From Leptospira ellinghausenii (lineage in GTDB: Bacteria; Spirochaetota; Leptospiria; Leptospirales; Leptospiraceae): DNA of 64,000 nt. How positions within the stretch are numbered: position 1 is the stretch's first letter; each line of letters starts with the position of its first letter. Position numbers and translations under genes: made by a program. Of the stretch, positions 10,459 to 19,629 are shown one piece after another. The DNA lies in the NCBI RefSeq assembly GCF_003114815.1, contig NZ_BFAZ01000006.1, positions 333,405 to 397,404 on the forward strand, in the 5' to 3' direction. Under the pieces are notes generated by a model. That model was not told the DNA's origin, made no database searches, and was given only the letters and a program-made list of their open reading frames with translations.

Positions 10459-11451
10459 TTAGTTCGCTTCTGAGGCTTTCTGCAAACGATTGAGAAGGCC
10501 TTCTTTGCCTGATTTTTCCCTAGGTTCTTCACAATAGATAGTCTCCATACCCAGTTGGTCACAAGATTCAAAAAAAGCATAGAGTGCAGAGCTATATTCC
10601 CAGTTAGAAGAAACCAGTTTCATTCTAATGGGATCGATTTTATGCGTTGGCTTGTCGTCGTCCACCGTTGGTCCAAAAGAAAAACCAATCCAAGCTGTTT
10701 TGGAATCCTTCCCACATTGGAGAAACTCCGAAACGAATGTTTCGGAAGGAAGGAGTTTTACATGCGCTTGGGGAGAATAGTGTTTGTACTTCATCCCTGG
10801 ACTAGGTGGAATAAACTCTCCACTTTTTGTAATTACATTTGGCAAAACCAAATTTGGCAAAAAAAGTTTGAGTTGGTCTGACTCTATGGAACCTGGCCGT
10901 AACAAAACCGGAGGATCTTCATACAACCCAACCACAGTAGATTCGATTCCTAAATTTGGTTCCTCAGCCACTAAAATTCCATCCACAATCCCATCAAAAT
11001 AACGTAGAGCATCAGTCATACGAGTTAGAGAGGGTCTTCCCGATAAATTGGCAGAAGGTGCGGATATTGGTGAGCCACATTCCTCAATCCACTCACGGAT
11101 GACTGGATTCTTTGGAATCCGAACCGCAAGGGTTGGCATCTCTTTTGGAAAAATATTGGGATTTTTTTTAGGAAGGACAAGTGTAATGGGTCCTGGTGCA
11201 AATTCGCATAACAATCGTTCGGCAACTTCACTCACTTCACATACAGACTTGATGCCTTCAATGGAAGAAAAATGAGCAATGAGAGGGTTGTCACTGGGTC
11301 TCCCTTTGATTTTGTAGATACGTTTGCAGGCCTCTTCGTTAAAACTAGAAGCACCGATCCCAAATACTGTTTCTGTAGGAAAAACTACTACTCCTCCCTT
11401 TCGGATGAGGTCCGCAAGCAAACGAACATCCGAAGAGATAAGTGTTTTCAT
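10459..11451 (-). CDS. tsaC: threonylcarbamoyl-AMP synthase, Sua5 type
   Basis: Makes L-threonylcarbamoyl-AMP from Thr, bicarbonate and ATP for the t6A37 modification of ANN-decoding tRNAs. 330 residues: a YrdC domain (about 1-190) with PTETVFGIG, KGRPSDNPLI and the SAPSANLSGRPS signature, then a linker and a C-terminal Sua5 domain (about 215-330). The two-domain form is Sua5 rather than the short TsaC. It starts one base after the stop of the GH18 gene, so translation is probably coupled. TsaB, TsaD and TsaE are not in the window. Confidence 0.95.
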   Translation of the reverse strand: MKTLISSDVRLLADLIRKGGVVVFPTETVFGIGASSFNEEACKRIYKIKGRPSDNPLIAHFSSIEGIKSVCEVSEVAERLLCEFAPGPITLVLPKKNPNIFPKEMPTLAVRIPKNPVIREWIEECGSPISAPSANLSGRPSLTRMTDALRYFDGIVDGILVAEEPNLGIESTVVGLYEDPPVLLRPGSIESDQLKLFLPNLVLPNVITKSGEFIPPSPGMKYKHYSPQAHVKLLPSETFVSEFLQCGKDSKTAWIGFSFGPTVDDDKPTHKIDPIRMKLVSSNWEYSSALYAFFESCDQLGMETIYCEEPREKSGKEGLLNRLQKASEAN

Positions 11452-11452
11452 A

Positions 11453-13033
11453 TTAAAACTGTTTGGTTTTTGTTTTAGATTTGGTTTGAGAATTGGAAAC
11501 TTTTAAAGCTTCTTTGGGATCCAAATTTTCGATCGTTGTTTCTTCTTTTGGTTCCTCTTCGTCTTTTGCTTTTTCTACAGGTGGGAGTTGCCCTTGGACG
11601 AGTTTACTCAGATACACATTGATCTCAGGGTCATTATCTGTCACAAGTTGCCAGAACGAAAATCCACCCAAATCATACTTACGGAGCAGGGTCATTTTTT
11701 CTTCAAAGGCCCGCCTGTTCATATAAAACGCGACTCTGTCACAACCACCGCTAGTGTACCATAAGGATGGATCTTCATAGGCTCGGTTTTTATGAATGTC
11801 AGAAAACTTTGATAGGTTTCTCCAACTTGCTACTTTATTTTCCTCATTTAAGATGCGGTTGATATCCGTGGGTTGGCGGTTTTTATGTGTTCCGGATTTA
11901 ATCCTTTGTGCATCAGAATGGTAAATTGCTTTCGCAGATGACTTACAATTGAGTGCCCAGTCGTATCCATATGTTGGAATCGCCATATAGAGTTTGTGAG
12001 TTGGGACTCTTTTTTTAGCGTAAGTGATGATGTCTTTTAACCATACGTTAGGTGCTTGGGGACCTGGACCTGGGTTATGGTATTTCCTTGGGTGGAGTTC
12101 ATAGGCCATAATTTTCACACGGTCTGCGTGTTTCGCAAGGAATTCATAATCATGGGTAGTTGGCCCTCTCCAATTTTCACGGAAGTCTAAGTGGATTGGT
12201 TTAGAAAGTCCACGGCATTGAAGTTCTTTTTTCTTTGATTTTTCTGCAGGGGTTTTTGGGTGAACTGCTACAGAAATGAGTTTTCCTTTTTTGTGGACTT
12301 CCTTTGCTAGGAGGGCAAAAAATTCTTCGAACTTTTCTTTTTTATCGCAAGACATCCCTTCGTAATCGATGTCGATTCCATCATAGCCATAGGTCATAAT
12401 TTCATTCACAATTACTTGGATGTGGTGGTCACGGATGTCATTTCGTCCGCCCATACCAATGTTCTCTTGGATTTTTTCTTTTGGATTTTCCCAACGGAAA
12501 ATGGTAGGGATGATTTTGACTTTTGGATTCAGGGCACGGAGTTCTAACACTCGTTCCTTTCGGGAAGTACTTGACCAACTGGAAATGAGTTCCCCGTTAT
12601 TGGAAAGCCCACCTTTCATTGTGTAGATAAACGGATGGATTTCATTATAGAGGTGAACTGTTTTTTTCATCGCCGTCCAGTCAGTGGACCAAGCGGAAGA
12701 ACGAAAACTTACATTCTCATCTGGAACGAAGTTTGGTGTTTCCACAACTTCTTCTTCCACGGTAACAGGATCTTTTGTTTCCTTTTTCTCTCCCGTCTCC
12801 ATTTCAGAAGGAGTGCCGAGAGATGGAGTGGATGCTTCCACTACACTTGGGTTTGTATTTCCCGTTTTAGGAAGGTCTTTCAAAACCAAAGTGGAGCCTG
12901 AATTTTGCATGAGATTCATTCCCAAATAAAACGAAATGGCAGATAAAAAGAACCAAGAGGCAAATAATAACGAATACTTCGCCACATTCGAGAGTGGACG
13001 TTTTGGGGCATTAGGGGATTGTGATTCAGACAT
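11453..13033 (-). CDS. membrane-anchored glycoside hydrolase family 18 protein
   Basis: 526 residues. One N-terminal membrane anchor (about 20-42) is followed by a Ser/Thr/Glu-rich linker, then a GH18 TIM barrel (about 110-480), and a charged tail. The GH18 catalytic signature is present as DGIDIDYEG, with the acid Glu last. In non-chitinolytic bacteria such proteins often act on N-acetylglucosaminyl bonds of peptidoglycan (as in spore-coat type hydrolases), so envelope remodelling is a fair guess but the substrate is unknown. It is the first gene of a pair with tsaC, one base apart. Confidence 0.85.
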   Translation of the reverse strand: MSESQSPNAPKRPLSNVAKYSLLFASWFFLSAISFYLGMNLMQNSGSTLVLKDLPKTGNTNPSVVEASTPSLGTPSEMETGEKKETKDPVTVEEEVVETPNFVPDENVSFRSSAWSTDWTAMKKTVHLYNEIHPFIYTMKGGLSNNGELISSWSSTSRKERVLELRALNPKVKIIPTIFRWENPKEKIQENIGMGGRNDIRDHHIQVIVNEIMTYGYDGIDIDYEGMSCDKKEKFEEFFALLAKEVHKKGKLISVAVHPKTPAEKSKKKELQCRGLSKPIHLDFRENWRGPTTHDYEFLAKHADRVKIMAYELHPRKYHNPGPGPQAPNVWLKDIITYAKKRVPTHKLYMAIPTYGYDWALNCKSSAKAIYHSDAQRIKSGTHKNRQPTDINRILNEENKVASWRNLSKFSDIHKNRAYEDPSLWYTSGGCDRVAFYMNRRAFEEKMTLLRKYDLGGFSFWQLVTDNDPEINVYLSKLVQGQLPPVEKAKDEEEPKEETTIENLDPKEALKVSNSQTKSKTKTKQF

Positions 13034-13127
13034 ATACGTTTCTTCTAGATTGATTATCGAACTGTTCAGAAAAAAAGAGTAGAGATTAATCGAAACCCAC
13101 TCTATCTATCTGTATCCCATGATTTTT

Positions 13128-13146
13128 TAGGAGCCATTCTCTCCTA
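13128..13146. promoter_or_regulatory. 6-bp inverted repeat in divergent promoter region
   Basis: TAGGAG-N7-CTCCTA lies in the 145-bp gap between the divergent GH18 and YhhQ-family genes, 33 bp upstream of the latter's ATG. It may be an operator or a leader hairpin. The gap does not show the core of a preQ1 riboswitch. Confidence 0.25.
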
Positions 13147-13178
13147 GTCGAAATTCAGATGGGGAGGAAAAGAAATCC

Positions 13179-13889
13179 ATGAATGCCTTAAAACAAAAAC
13201 CGGTGATCCTTTATACTGTCTTACTCAGTTTTTTTCTAACGTTTTTACTGCTTGCGGAACTGACGGGTAGTAAATTATTTTTTGCCTTTGGGTTTACCAT
13301 GACAATGGGGGTTATCCCATTTCCTGTTACGTTTATCATCACGGATTTACTCAATGAATACTTTGGGCGTAAGGTTGTACGAGCCACAACCTTTCTTGGG
13401 ATGTTCATGATAGGATTTGCCTACTTATTGATTGTCATCGATATACAAATTCCGGCAAGCCCTGATTCTCCCATTGATGATGCCTCCTTTGAACGAGTGT
13501 TTGCCAATTCAGGCCTTGTGATCCTTGGTTCCATCATTGCTTACATAATCGGACAGATGATTGACTTACATACCTTTCATTTTCTACGAAAAAAAACGAA
13601 GGGGAAACACATTTGGTTGCGGGCTACGGGTTCCACTGTGATCTCACAACTCATTGACTCTTTTGTTGTGATCTTCATTGCCCTCGGAAAGTACCACCCA
13701 GTTCCAAAACTTGTATCGATTGCTAGTACCAATTTTTTATACAAAATGGGGGTTGCGATTCTCATCACACCGGTATTGTATGCCATCCACATTTACATTG
13801 ATCGTTACCTAGGGATGAGTTTAAAAGAACAAATGTTCAAAGAGGCGATGGAAGAAGAAGGTTATGAATCTTCCATCCAACCAGGGTAA
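13179..13889 (+). CDS. yhhQ: queuosine precursor transporter, YhhQ/VUT family
   Basis: Six-span inner-membrane protein of the DUF165 family; characterised members import 7-cyano-7-deazaguanine or 7-aminomethyl-7-deazaguanine for queuosine synthesis. 236 residues with family features: LLAELTGSKLF near the N-terminus, PFPVTFIITDLLNEYFG, and the conserved TGSTVISQLIDSFVVIFIALG block. A strong GGGGAGG ribosome site lies 9 nt before the ATG. The C-terminus is extended and acidic. The start of the next gene follows within 5 bp of the stop. Confidence 0.9.
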   Translation: MNALKQKPVILYTVLLSFFLTFLLLAELTGSKLFFAFGFTMTMGVIPFPVTFIITDLLNEYFGRKVVRATTFLGMFMIGFAYLLIVIDIQIPASPDSPIDDASFERVFANSGLVILGSIIAYIIGQMIDLHTFHFLRKKTKGKHIWLRATGSTVISQLIDSFVVIFIALGKYHPVPKLVSIASTNFLYKMGVAILITPVLYAIHIYIDRYLGMSLKEQMFKEAMEEEGYESSIQPG

Positions 13890-13893
13890 ACCC

Positions 13894-14658
13894 ATGTTCA
13901 AACCAAGGTTCGAACGTTTACAATCACTCCTAGGAAAAACTCCTGTCAATATCGGACATAGAGGGGCAAGGGGCCTTGCTCCTGAGAATACGCTCGTATC
14001 CTTTCTTGTTGGATCAGACTCCACCCATTATTTTGAGTTGGATACCATGTTATGTGGATCAGGGGAACTAGTTGTCATCCATGATTTTACTGTCGATCGC
14101 ACAACAGATGGGGAGGGAAAGGTGGCTGAAATCCCCTATCGTCAGTTAGCCGAACTGGATGCAGGTGGATTTTTCTCCGAGGATTTTGAAGGTGAACAAA
14201 TTCCAACCTTATCTCAAATCATACAAACTTTACCTGAAAACACAGTGTTTGATATAGAACTGAAAAGTGAAGGCAAAAGAGAAGAACAAGAAAATTTAGC
14301 AAAAGCAGTTGTCAAACTCATCCGTAAGTTCCAATTACAAAATCGAATTTGGGTGAGTAGTTTTGATTGGGAACTTGTAGACTTAGTTCGAAAAGAAGAA
14401 CCGGAAGTTTTACGTGGTTTACTCATTGAAAAGGGAGAATCGCTAAACGAACGTTATATGGACTTTGAACCAGATTTGATCCTTCCCCATTTTTCGGCGT
14501 GTTCCAAGGAATTTGTATCAAAATGTAATTCAGAGTCCTTACTTGTAATTCCGTATACTCCCAATACGGAAGAAGAATGGAATTCTCTCATAGAAGCAGG
14601 TGTATCGGGTCTTATCACGGACTATCCAGATCGTTTGGCTCAGTTTTTAGCAAAATAA
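13894..14658 (+). CDS. glycerophosphodiester phosphodiesterase
   Basis: Hydrolyses deacylated phospholipids to glycerol-3-phosphate and an alcohol. About 254 residues from ATG 13894; an ATG at 13864 inside the previous gene is also in frame. GDPD motifs are clear: GHRGARGLAPENT near the start, FELDTMLCGSGELVVIHDFTVDRTTDG with its metal-binding and catalytic Glu, Asp and His, and a C-terminal GLITDYPD. No signal peptide is seen, so it is likely cytoplasmic. The gene probably follows the YhhQ-family gene on one transcript and converges with the VOC gene, overlapping it by 19 bp. Confidence 0.92.
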   Translation: MFKPRFERLQSLLGKTPVNIGHRGARGLAPENTLVSFLVGSDSTHYFELDTMLCGSGELVVIHDFTVDRTTDGEGKVAEIPYRQLAELDAGGFFSEDFEGEQIPTLSQIIQTLPENTVFDIELKSEGKREEQENLAKAVVKLIRKFQLQNRIWVSSFDWELVDLVRKEEPEVLRGLLIEKGESLNERYMDFEPDLILPHFSACSKEFVSKCNSESLLVIPYTPNTEEEWNSLIEAGVSGLITDYPDRLAQFLAK

Positions 14659-15002
14659 AGCCAGATCCAATTCCCCCAATGGTCTTCATATAAGGAATAC
14701 CCTTGGGTTGGCACGTCTTGTAATAATTGGCAATGGGAAAGAATTCTGTCTATTGGGTCATTTTGACTCATATGTAGTGTGAGGGTTCCTCCCCGCACAG
14801 GGCAATGTTCCGTCTCTTTCGAAAAAACAATCCGTAAACCCGACTGCAATTCTAGTTCCGCATGACCAAAACTTTCTTTCAGAACTTTGCCACCTAAAAT
14901 GGATTGGTAGAAGTGCAATGGTTCGGAACAATTTTCTCCACCAGCTAAATTGATTGAATAGAGGTTTAACGTTTTGTTACGAGACACATTTTGTTCTGGC
15001 AT
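14640..15002 (-). CDS. VOC-fold (glyoxalase/PhnB-like) protein
   Basis: 120 residues with the vicinal-oxygen-chelate layout: a first beta-alpha-beta unit with the LHFYQSILGG motif, then a second unit ending in DHWGNWIWLYF, similar to the PhnB-like subgroup (final DPFGxxWxL/F). The metal and substrate are unknown. Its ATG (15000-15002) touches the ATG of the divergent membrane-protein gene (CATATG), and an in-frame GTG five codons downstream is a possible alternative start. Its 3' end overlaps the converging phosphodiesterase gene. Confidence 0.7.
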   Translation of the reverse strand: MPEQNVSRNKTLNLYSINLAGGENCSEPLHFYQSILGGKVLKESFGHAELELQSGLRIVFSKETEHCPVRGGTLTLHMSQNDPIDRILSHCQLLQDVPTQGYSLYEDHWGNWIWLYFAKN

Positions 15003-16469
15003 ATGAATCCAATCCTAATTCTCAGAAGTTTTTTCCAATCATATTTCTACGAATCTGGGAAACAAACCAAATTGAAAGTGGGATTGGTTTTGATTCTTTT
15101 CCTCTTCCTTTCTGGTTTCATAAATTATTTGTTATGCGAAACTATTTATTTTATCCCCTTATACTCTGCTGACCAACTGTATACACCATTATTTGTGAAT
15201 GATTGGATGAGTGGGAAAGGAATAGCCCATTGGTATCTCCCCCCTTCTCCTTATTTTTTCCCCGACATGGGATGTATGGCCATCTTGTACTTTGTATTTC
15301 CTTTTTTGTATCTACCTACAATGTATGGAGTGCTACAGATGGGTTTCCTCTATTTAGGATTCTACTCGTTTTTCTCATCTAAACTCTCTAAACTAACAAC
15401 GATTCAATTGTTAATCTGGTTCCAAACATTATTCACCATCCTTTCTTTGCTTGGAAAATGTTTAGGAGATAAACCTCTTCCCTTGGTTTATTTTGTTTCG
15501 AATGCACACCATAGTACAGGTTTTTTCTTTAGTTTATTTCTTGTTAGCCTTTATTACCAGTCCCAGTCGAAAGAGAATCAGATTTCCTTTTTACAGAATA
15601 AAGCAGAGTTTTCGATCGAAAAAAAAATTTGTCGAAGCAATTGGTTTTCGAAATTGTTTTTACCAAAACAAGTTTCTAAGTTTCTGTTTTTACTCGGTTT
15701 TAGTCTCTTATACCTTTCTGATCGATTTTCGTTTTGTATTGGGATGTTTTGTTTAATCGTCATCAAATTTTCGGAAATGGATTCTAAAAATTGGAAAGGG
15801 ATCTTTTGGAAAAAAATCATTTTTTACCTTGGTATGATTCTGTTTTACTTCATCATCATGGAACTTATCTTTTACTCTCTCAAAACAAAACTCCAGATTC
15901 CCAATAGTTTTGGAATCCTGTTAGATTCCCTCCAAACAAAATCGTTAGGAGAAATTACTTTCTTAGCCACTCATTACGTATATGATTTTTCCAAACTGCT
16001 TGTTTACGAGAATCGTACCTTACTCGGTTTCTTGTTTGTGTTCGTTTTCTTTTTTCGTCGGTTTCCACAACAACTCAAACGATTGTTTCTCCTTTTGATT
16101 CCAATTTTACTTTTCCTTCTCTTGGTGGTGGGTCGGTTTACCTACCTCCATCCCTATCCTATTCGTTACCTCTTTCCCCTTTGGTTTTTTGGACTCGTCG
16201 GAGTCTCTTGGGTATTGGCAAAACAGAAAAATCGTTTTCCTCTCCCCATGCTTCTCTTTTCTCTTCTCCTTTGGATTTTGGTTTTCAGTGCTTTTCCCAA
16301 ACCCCGAAAGGAAGTACAAGAATTCCACCAATCGATTACCAAAAGAGAAGTCCCCTATACCCAGGAAAAACCAATTCGCTTTTGGACAGGAGGCAATCAA
16401 AAACCAATCCCAATACAAGATGATGGGAAACCATACCGTTGGATCACAGGTGCTTTCCATACTCCTTGA
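15003..16469 (+). CDS. polytopic membrane protein, unknown function
   Basis: 488 residues from ATG 15003 (a TTG four codons earlier is also possible). About ten or more hydrophobic segments span residues 20-450, with one basic cytoplasmic insert near residues 195-225 and a hydrophilic C-terminal tail of about 45 residues. The overall look (an acidic loop with PDMGCMAIL after TM2 and a long series of helices) resembles GT-C-type membrane glycosyltransferases, but I see no motif that proves this. The leuA start follows 17 bp after the stop. Confidence 0.6.
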   Translation: MNPILILRSFFQSYFYESGKQTKLKVGLVLILFLFLSGFINYLLCETIYFIPLYSADQLYTPLFVNDWMSGKGIAHWYLPPSPYFFPDMGCMAILYFVFPFLYLPTMYGVLQMGFLYLGFYSFFSSKLSKLTTIQLLIWFQTLFTILSLLGKCLGDKPLPLVYFVSNAHHSTGFFFSLFLVSLYYQSQSKENQISFLQNKAEFSIEKKICRSNWFSKLFLPKQVSKFLFLLGFSLLYLSDRFSFCIGMFCLIVIKFSEMDSKNWKGIFWKKIIFYLGMILFYFIIMELIFYSLKTKLQIPNSFGILLDSLQTKSLGEITFLATHYVYDFSKLLVYENRTLLGFLFVFVFFFRRFPQQLKRLFLLLIPILLFLLLVVGRFTYLHPYPIRYLFPLWFFGLVGVSWVLAKQKNRFPLPMLLFSLLLWILVFSAFPKPRKEVQEFHQSITKREVPYTQEKPIRFWTGGNQKPIPIQDDGKPYRWITGAFHTP

Positions 16470-16486
16470 CAGACTTCGGGGAAACT

Positions 16487-18004
16487 ATGATCTGGAAGGA
16501 GATGGAAGATTACGTACGGATTTTTGATACGACTTTGAGGGACGGAGAGCAGTGCCCTGGGGCTGCTATGAGCGAAGACGAAAAAGTAGAAATTGCAGGT
16601 CACCTTGCCAGGATGAAAGTAGATATCATTGAAGCAGGATTCCCCGTTTCTTCCCCAGTCCAGTTCAAAGCTGTAGAACGGATTGCCCGTGAAATTGAAG
16701 GTCCCACCATTTGTGGCCTTGCCCGAGCCCTCCGCCCCGATTTAGAAGCGGCAAGAGACGCACTAAAACCAGCAAAATCCAAACGCATACATACATTCAT
16801 TGCTTCTTCTCCCATTCATATGAAACACAAACTCGGAAAATCACCTTCCGAAGTTTTAGAGATGGCAAGGATTGCCGTTCGGATGGCAAAAGACTTTGTC
16901 CCCGATGTAGAATTTTCACCAGAAGATGCAACAAGATCAGAATGGGAATTCTTACGTGAGTTAGTTGAGGCTGTGATCGAAGAAGGGGCAACCACTATCA
17001 ACATCCCAGATACTGTTGGTTATACGACCCCTCAAGAATACATGGATCTGTTTCGTTTTTTAAAAACAAAGGTGAAAGGGGCAGACAAAGTCATTTTTTC
17101 TGCCCATTGTCATAATGACCTTGGCCTTGCCGTTGCCAACTCCCTTGCCACTGTCCTTGCGGGTGGAAGACAAATTGAATGTACCATCAATGGAATTGGT
17201 GAACGAGCAGGTAACACAGCCATGGAAGAAGTGGTCATGGCATTAAAAACGAGAAAAGATACCTTTGGTGTGGAAACAAACATTGATTCCACTCTCATCA
17301 CACGTGGTTCTCATTTAGTAAAAACAATCACTGGTATGGTAGTACAACCTAACAAAGCAATTGTGGGAGCCAATGCCTTTGCCCATGAATCTGGAATCCA
17401 CCAAGATGGTGTGATCAAAAACCGACAAACTTACGAAATCATGACACCAGAATCAGTAGGATTAAAATCCAACAGAATGGTACTTGGTCGTCATTCTGGT
17501 AGAGCTGGGTTTAAAGACAGAATCATCCGTATGGGATTTGATCCCAAACCAGAAGAAATTGACAATGCATACAATCGCTTCTTGGAAATTGCAGATAAAA
17601 AAAAGGAGGTTTTTGATGAAGACATCGCTGCTCTTTTCCAATCTGAAATAAGCCGTTCCCAAGTGGATGAAACCTACCGACTGATTTCCTTTGAACAAAA
17701 TACTGGTTCTGACAAAACACCATTTGCAAAGGTAAACTTACAAATCAAAGGTGAAACGAAAGTTGGGGAAGCAAAAGGTGATGGACCTGTAGATAGTATC
17801 TTTAAGGCCATAAGTTCCGTAACAGGGCTTTCCCCCCTCCTATCTAGACTTGTGATTTCACCAGTCACAGAAGGAACCGATGCGATGGCGGAAGCCTCAG
17901 TCACATTGGAGGACGGCGAACGTCGGGTTGTGGGCAAAGGCGATTCTACAGATATCATTGAAGCATGTGCCAAGGCATACATCAATGCTTTGAATCGGTT
18001 GTAG
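16487..18004 (+). CDS. leuA: 2-isopropylmalate synthase
   Basis: First step of leucine biosynthesis: acetyl-CoA plus 2-oxoisovalerate. About 505 residues from ATG 16487; ATG 16502 is an alternative, with its AAGGAG too close to serve. The TIM barrel shows FDTTLRDGEQCPG, EAGFPVSSP, HCHNDLGLAVANS (metal-binding His pair), GERAGN and HESGIHQDG. The C-terminal LeuA dimer/allosteric domain (about 370-505) ends in the usual GKGDSTDIIEA region. The motifs fit LeuA better than citramalate synthase, but Leptospira carries both, so assay would settle substrate. hisC follows 3 bp downstream. Confidence 0.92.
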   Translation: MIWKEMEDYVRIFDTTLRDGEQCPGAAMSEDEKVEIAGHLARMKVDIIEAGFPVSSPVQFKAVERIAREIEGPTICGLARALRPDLEAARDALKPAKSKRIHTFIASSPIHMKHKLGKSPSEVLEMARIAVRMAKDFVPDVEFSPEDATRSEWEFLRELVEAVIEEGATTINIPDTVGYTTPQEYMDLFRFLKTKVKGADKVIFSAHCHNDLGLAVANSLATVLAGGRQIECTINGIGERAGNTAMEEVVMALKTRKDTFGVETNIDSTLITRGSHLVKTITGMVVQPNKAIVGANAFAHESGIHQDGVIKNRQTYEIMTPESVGLKSNRMVLGRHSGRAGFKDRIIRMGFDPKPEEIDNAYNRFLEIADKKKEVFDEDIAALFQSEISRSQVDETYRLISFEQNTGSDKTPFAKVNLQIKGETKVGEAKGDGPVDSIFKAISSVTGLSPLLSRLVISPVTEGTDAMAEASVTLEDGERRVVGKGDSTDIIEACAKAYINALNRL

Positions 18005-18007
18005 TCA

Positions 18008-19102
18008 ATGGCTTCACAAGAAAACCTATTTGACCCAAAGTTATTTGTGAGAAAGGAACTCCAACAATTTTCTCCCTACACTCCAGGAGAACAACCAGGC
18101 CTTACTACTTCCACCATCAAGTTAAATACAAACGAAAATCCGTATCCTCCGTCACCAAAAATCCAAAAGGCATTAGAAGAAGTGATCGAAAAAGGATTAC
18201 TCCGCAAGTATCCCAATTACCATGCAAGGAAACTACAAGAACTCATTGCAAATGATTATGATTTGGACCCAAACCAAATCCTTGTGACCAATGGTTCGGA
18301 TGAAGCCTTACGTTTGTTATTCCAAACCTTTATTGGTCCCGGTGACACAGTTGTTGCACCAGACCCAACGTATTCCTATTACCCAGTTCTTACCGAACAA
18401 ATGATGGTGGGAGCGAATTACAAAGCAATCCCTGTCTTAGAAAATCTACATTTTGATTTTGAAACACTTAAAAAATCAGATGGTAAGTTACTATGTTTTG
18501 CCCATCCAAACGCACCTACGGGCATTGAAGAACCGAAAGAGAAACTATTAGATCTGATTCGTTCGTTTCGAGGTTTTGTATTGTCGGATGAAGCATACAT
18601 TGATTTTACAGATGCTAGCGCCAGTTTGATGCCAGAGATCAAACACCATCCGAACCTACTTGTTTCCAGAACATTTTCCAAATCATATGCACTCGCTGGA
18701 CTTCGTGTTGGTTACATTGTTGGATCCGTTGAAACCATTTCGTGGATACGAAAACTCAAAGATTCCTATAATGTTGGAATCATTGACCAAGTGATTGCCG
18801 AAACGTCTTACCAAGACAAAGAATATTTCTTAACGAAACGAAATCTTGTCATTTCAGAACGTTCTCGCCTGAAAACCAATTTGGAATCCCTGGGTTTTAC
18901 CATCCCTGATTCTTCTACTAATTTTCTCTTTTGCAAACCAAAACCAGGAATTTCGCCTGAACACTTATACCTTTCCTTAAAAGAAAAAAATATCCTCATC
19001 CGGTATTTTTCCTATGGAATTTGTAAAGAATTCATTCGGATAACGATTGGAACAAAAGAAGAAAATGATATCCTTTTCCAATCCCTAAAGGCTTTAGTCT
19101 AA
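18008..19102 (+). CDS. hisC: histidinol-phosphate aminotransferase
   Basis: PLP-dependent class I/II aminotransferase of histidine synthesis, 364 residues. Seen: LNTNENPYPPSP at the N-terminus, NGSDEALRL, DPTYSYYPV, AHPNAPTG, SDEAYIDF and the PLP-Lys site SRTFSKSYALAGLRVGY, followed by a small C-terminal domain with RITIGT. It is 3 bp from leuA, an unusual partner; such enzymes can also transaminate other substrates, so a role beyond histidine is possible. A hairpin follows the stop. Confidence 0.93.
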   Translation: MASQENLFDPKLFVRKELQQFSPYTPGEQPGLTTSTIKLNTNENPYPPSPKIQKALEEVIEKGLLRKYPNYHARKLQELIANDYDLDPNQILVTNGSDEALRLLFQTFIGPGDTVVAPDPTYSYYPVLTEQMMVGANYKAIPVLENLHFDFETLKKSDGKLLCFAHPNAPTGIEEPKEKLLDLIRSFRGFVLSDEAYIDFTDASASLMPEIKHHPNLLVSRTFSKSYALAGLRVGYIVGSVETISWIRKLKDSYNVGIIDQVIAETSYQDKEYFLTKRNLVISERSRLKTNLESLGFTIPDSSTNFLFCKPKPGISPEHLYLSLKEKNILIRYFSYGICKEFIRITIGTKEENDILFQSLKALV

Positions 19103-19134
19103 AAAAAACCCAACAAAACGTCTGTTCTGTTGGG
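19101..19134 (-). terminator. terminator of the hsp operon, possibly two-way
   Basis: Read on the minus strand, CCCAACA (complement of 19128-19134) and TGTTGGG (complement of 19109-19115) form a stem with a 12-nt loop followed by eight T. It sits about 77 nt past the stop of the downstream small heat-shock gene. In the plus direction it follows the hisC stop directly but has only a weak T tract. Confidence 0.7.
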
Positions 19135-19210
19135 ATTCTATTTTGTTCATTTCTGTTTCTATAAAGTTAAAATCTCAATCCACCTTGATTCAAATTCATA
19201 CTTCGTTGAT

Positions 19211-19612
19211 TTATGAATTTCGAATTTCAATTTTCGTTTTTTTCGGTTCAATTTTCGGAATGGAAAGTTCTAAAATTCCGTTTTTCATTTTTGCAACAGC
19301 TTTTTCAGAATCGATCGCTTTGCTTATGGTAAACTTTCGGAAATAGTTACCTTCTTTGTATTCCGCTAGTCGAACCTGACCTTTTTCTTCCGTTCCAATT
19401 TGGAATTTCCCTTCTAATTGGAGTTGGTCTTTTTCGATTGTGATCTCAACAGATGTTTCATCCACACCAGGCATTTCCACTCGGAATAAAATTGTGTTTT
19501 CTGTCTCATAAACATCTACATTCGGAGAGTAAACCCTAACTTGTGGTTTAACTTCTTTCACTCCGGTATTTCCATCTAACTCTTGTTTATTTTCTTTTGT
19601 CAGTGTATTCAT
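19211..19612 (-). CDS. small heat-shock protein, Hsp20 family (first copy)
   Basis: ATP-independent holdase chaperone of 133 residues with an alpha-crystallin domain (about 32-122). Typical features are VYETENTILFRVEMPGV, the YFRKFTISKAID stretch and the NGILELSIPK signature. The N-terminal arm is short and polar and the C-terminal extension ends in IEIRNS. AAGGAG lies about 9 nt before the ATG. It follows its larger paralogue with a 17-bp gap and almost certainly shares its promoter; Leptospira species are known to carry such a pair, called Hsp15 and Hsp20. Confidence 0.92.
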   Translation of the reverse strand: MNTLTKENKQELDGNTGVKEVKPQVRVYSPNVDVYETENTILFRVEMPGVDETSVEITIEKDQLQLEGKFQIGTEEKGQVRLAEYKEGNYFRKFTISKAIDSEKAVAKMKNGILELSIPKIEPKKTKIEIRNS

Positions 19613-19629
19613 TTCATTCTCTCCTTCTC

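Noticed and set aside
13034..13178. preQ1 riboswitch before the YhhQ-family gene
   Set aside because: Core sequence not seen; only a 6-bp inverted repeat is present.
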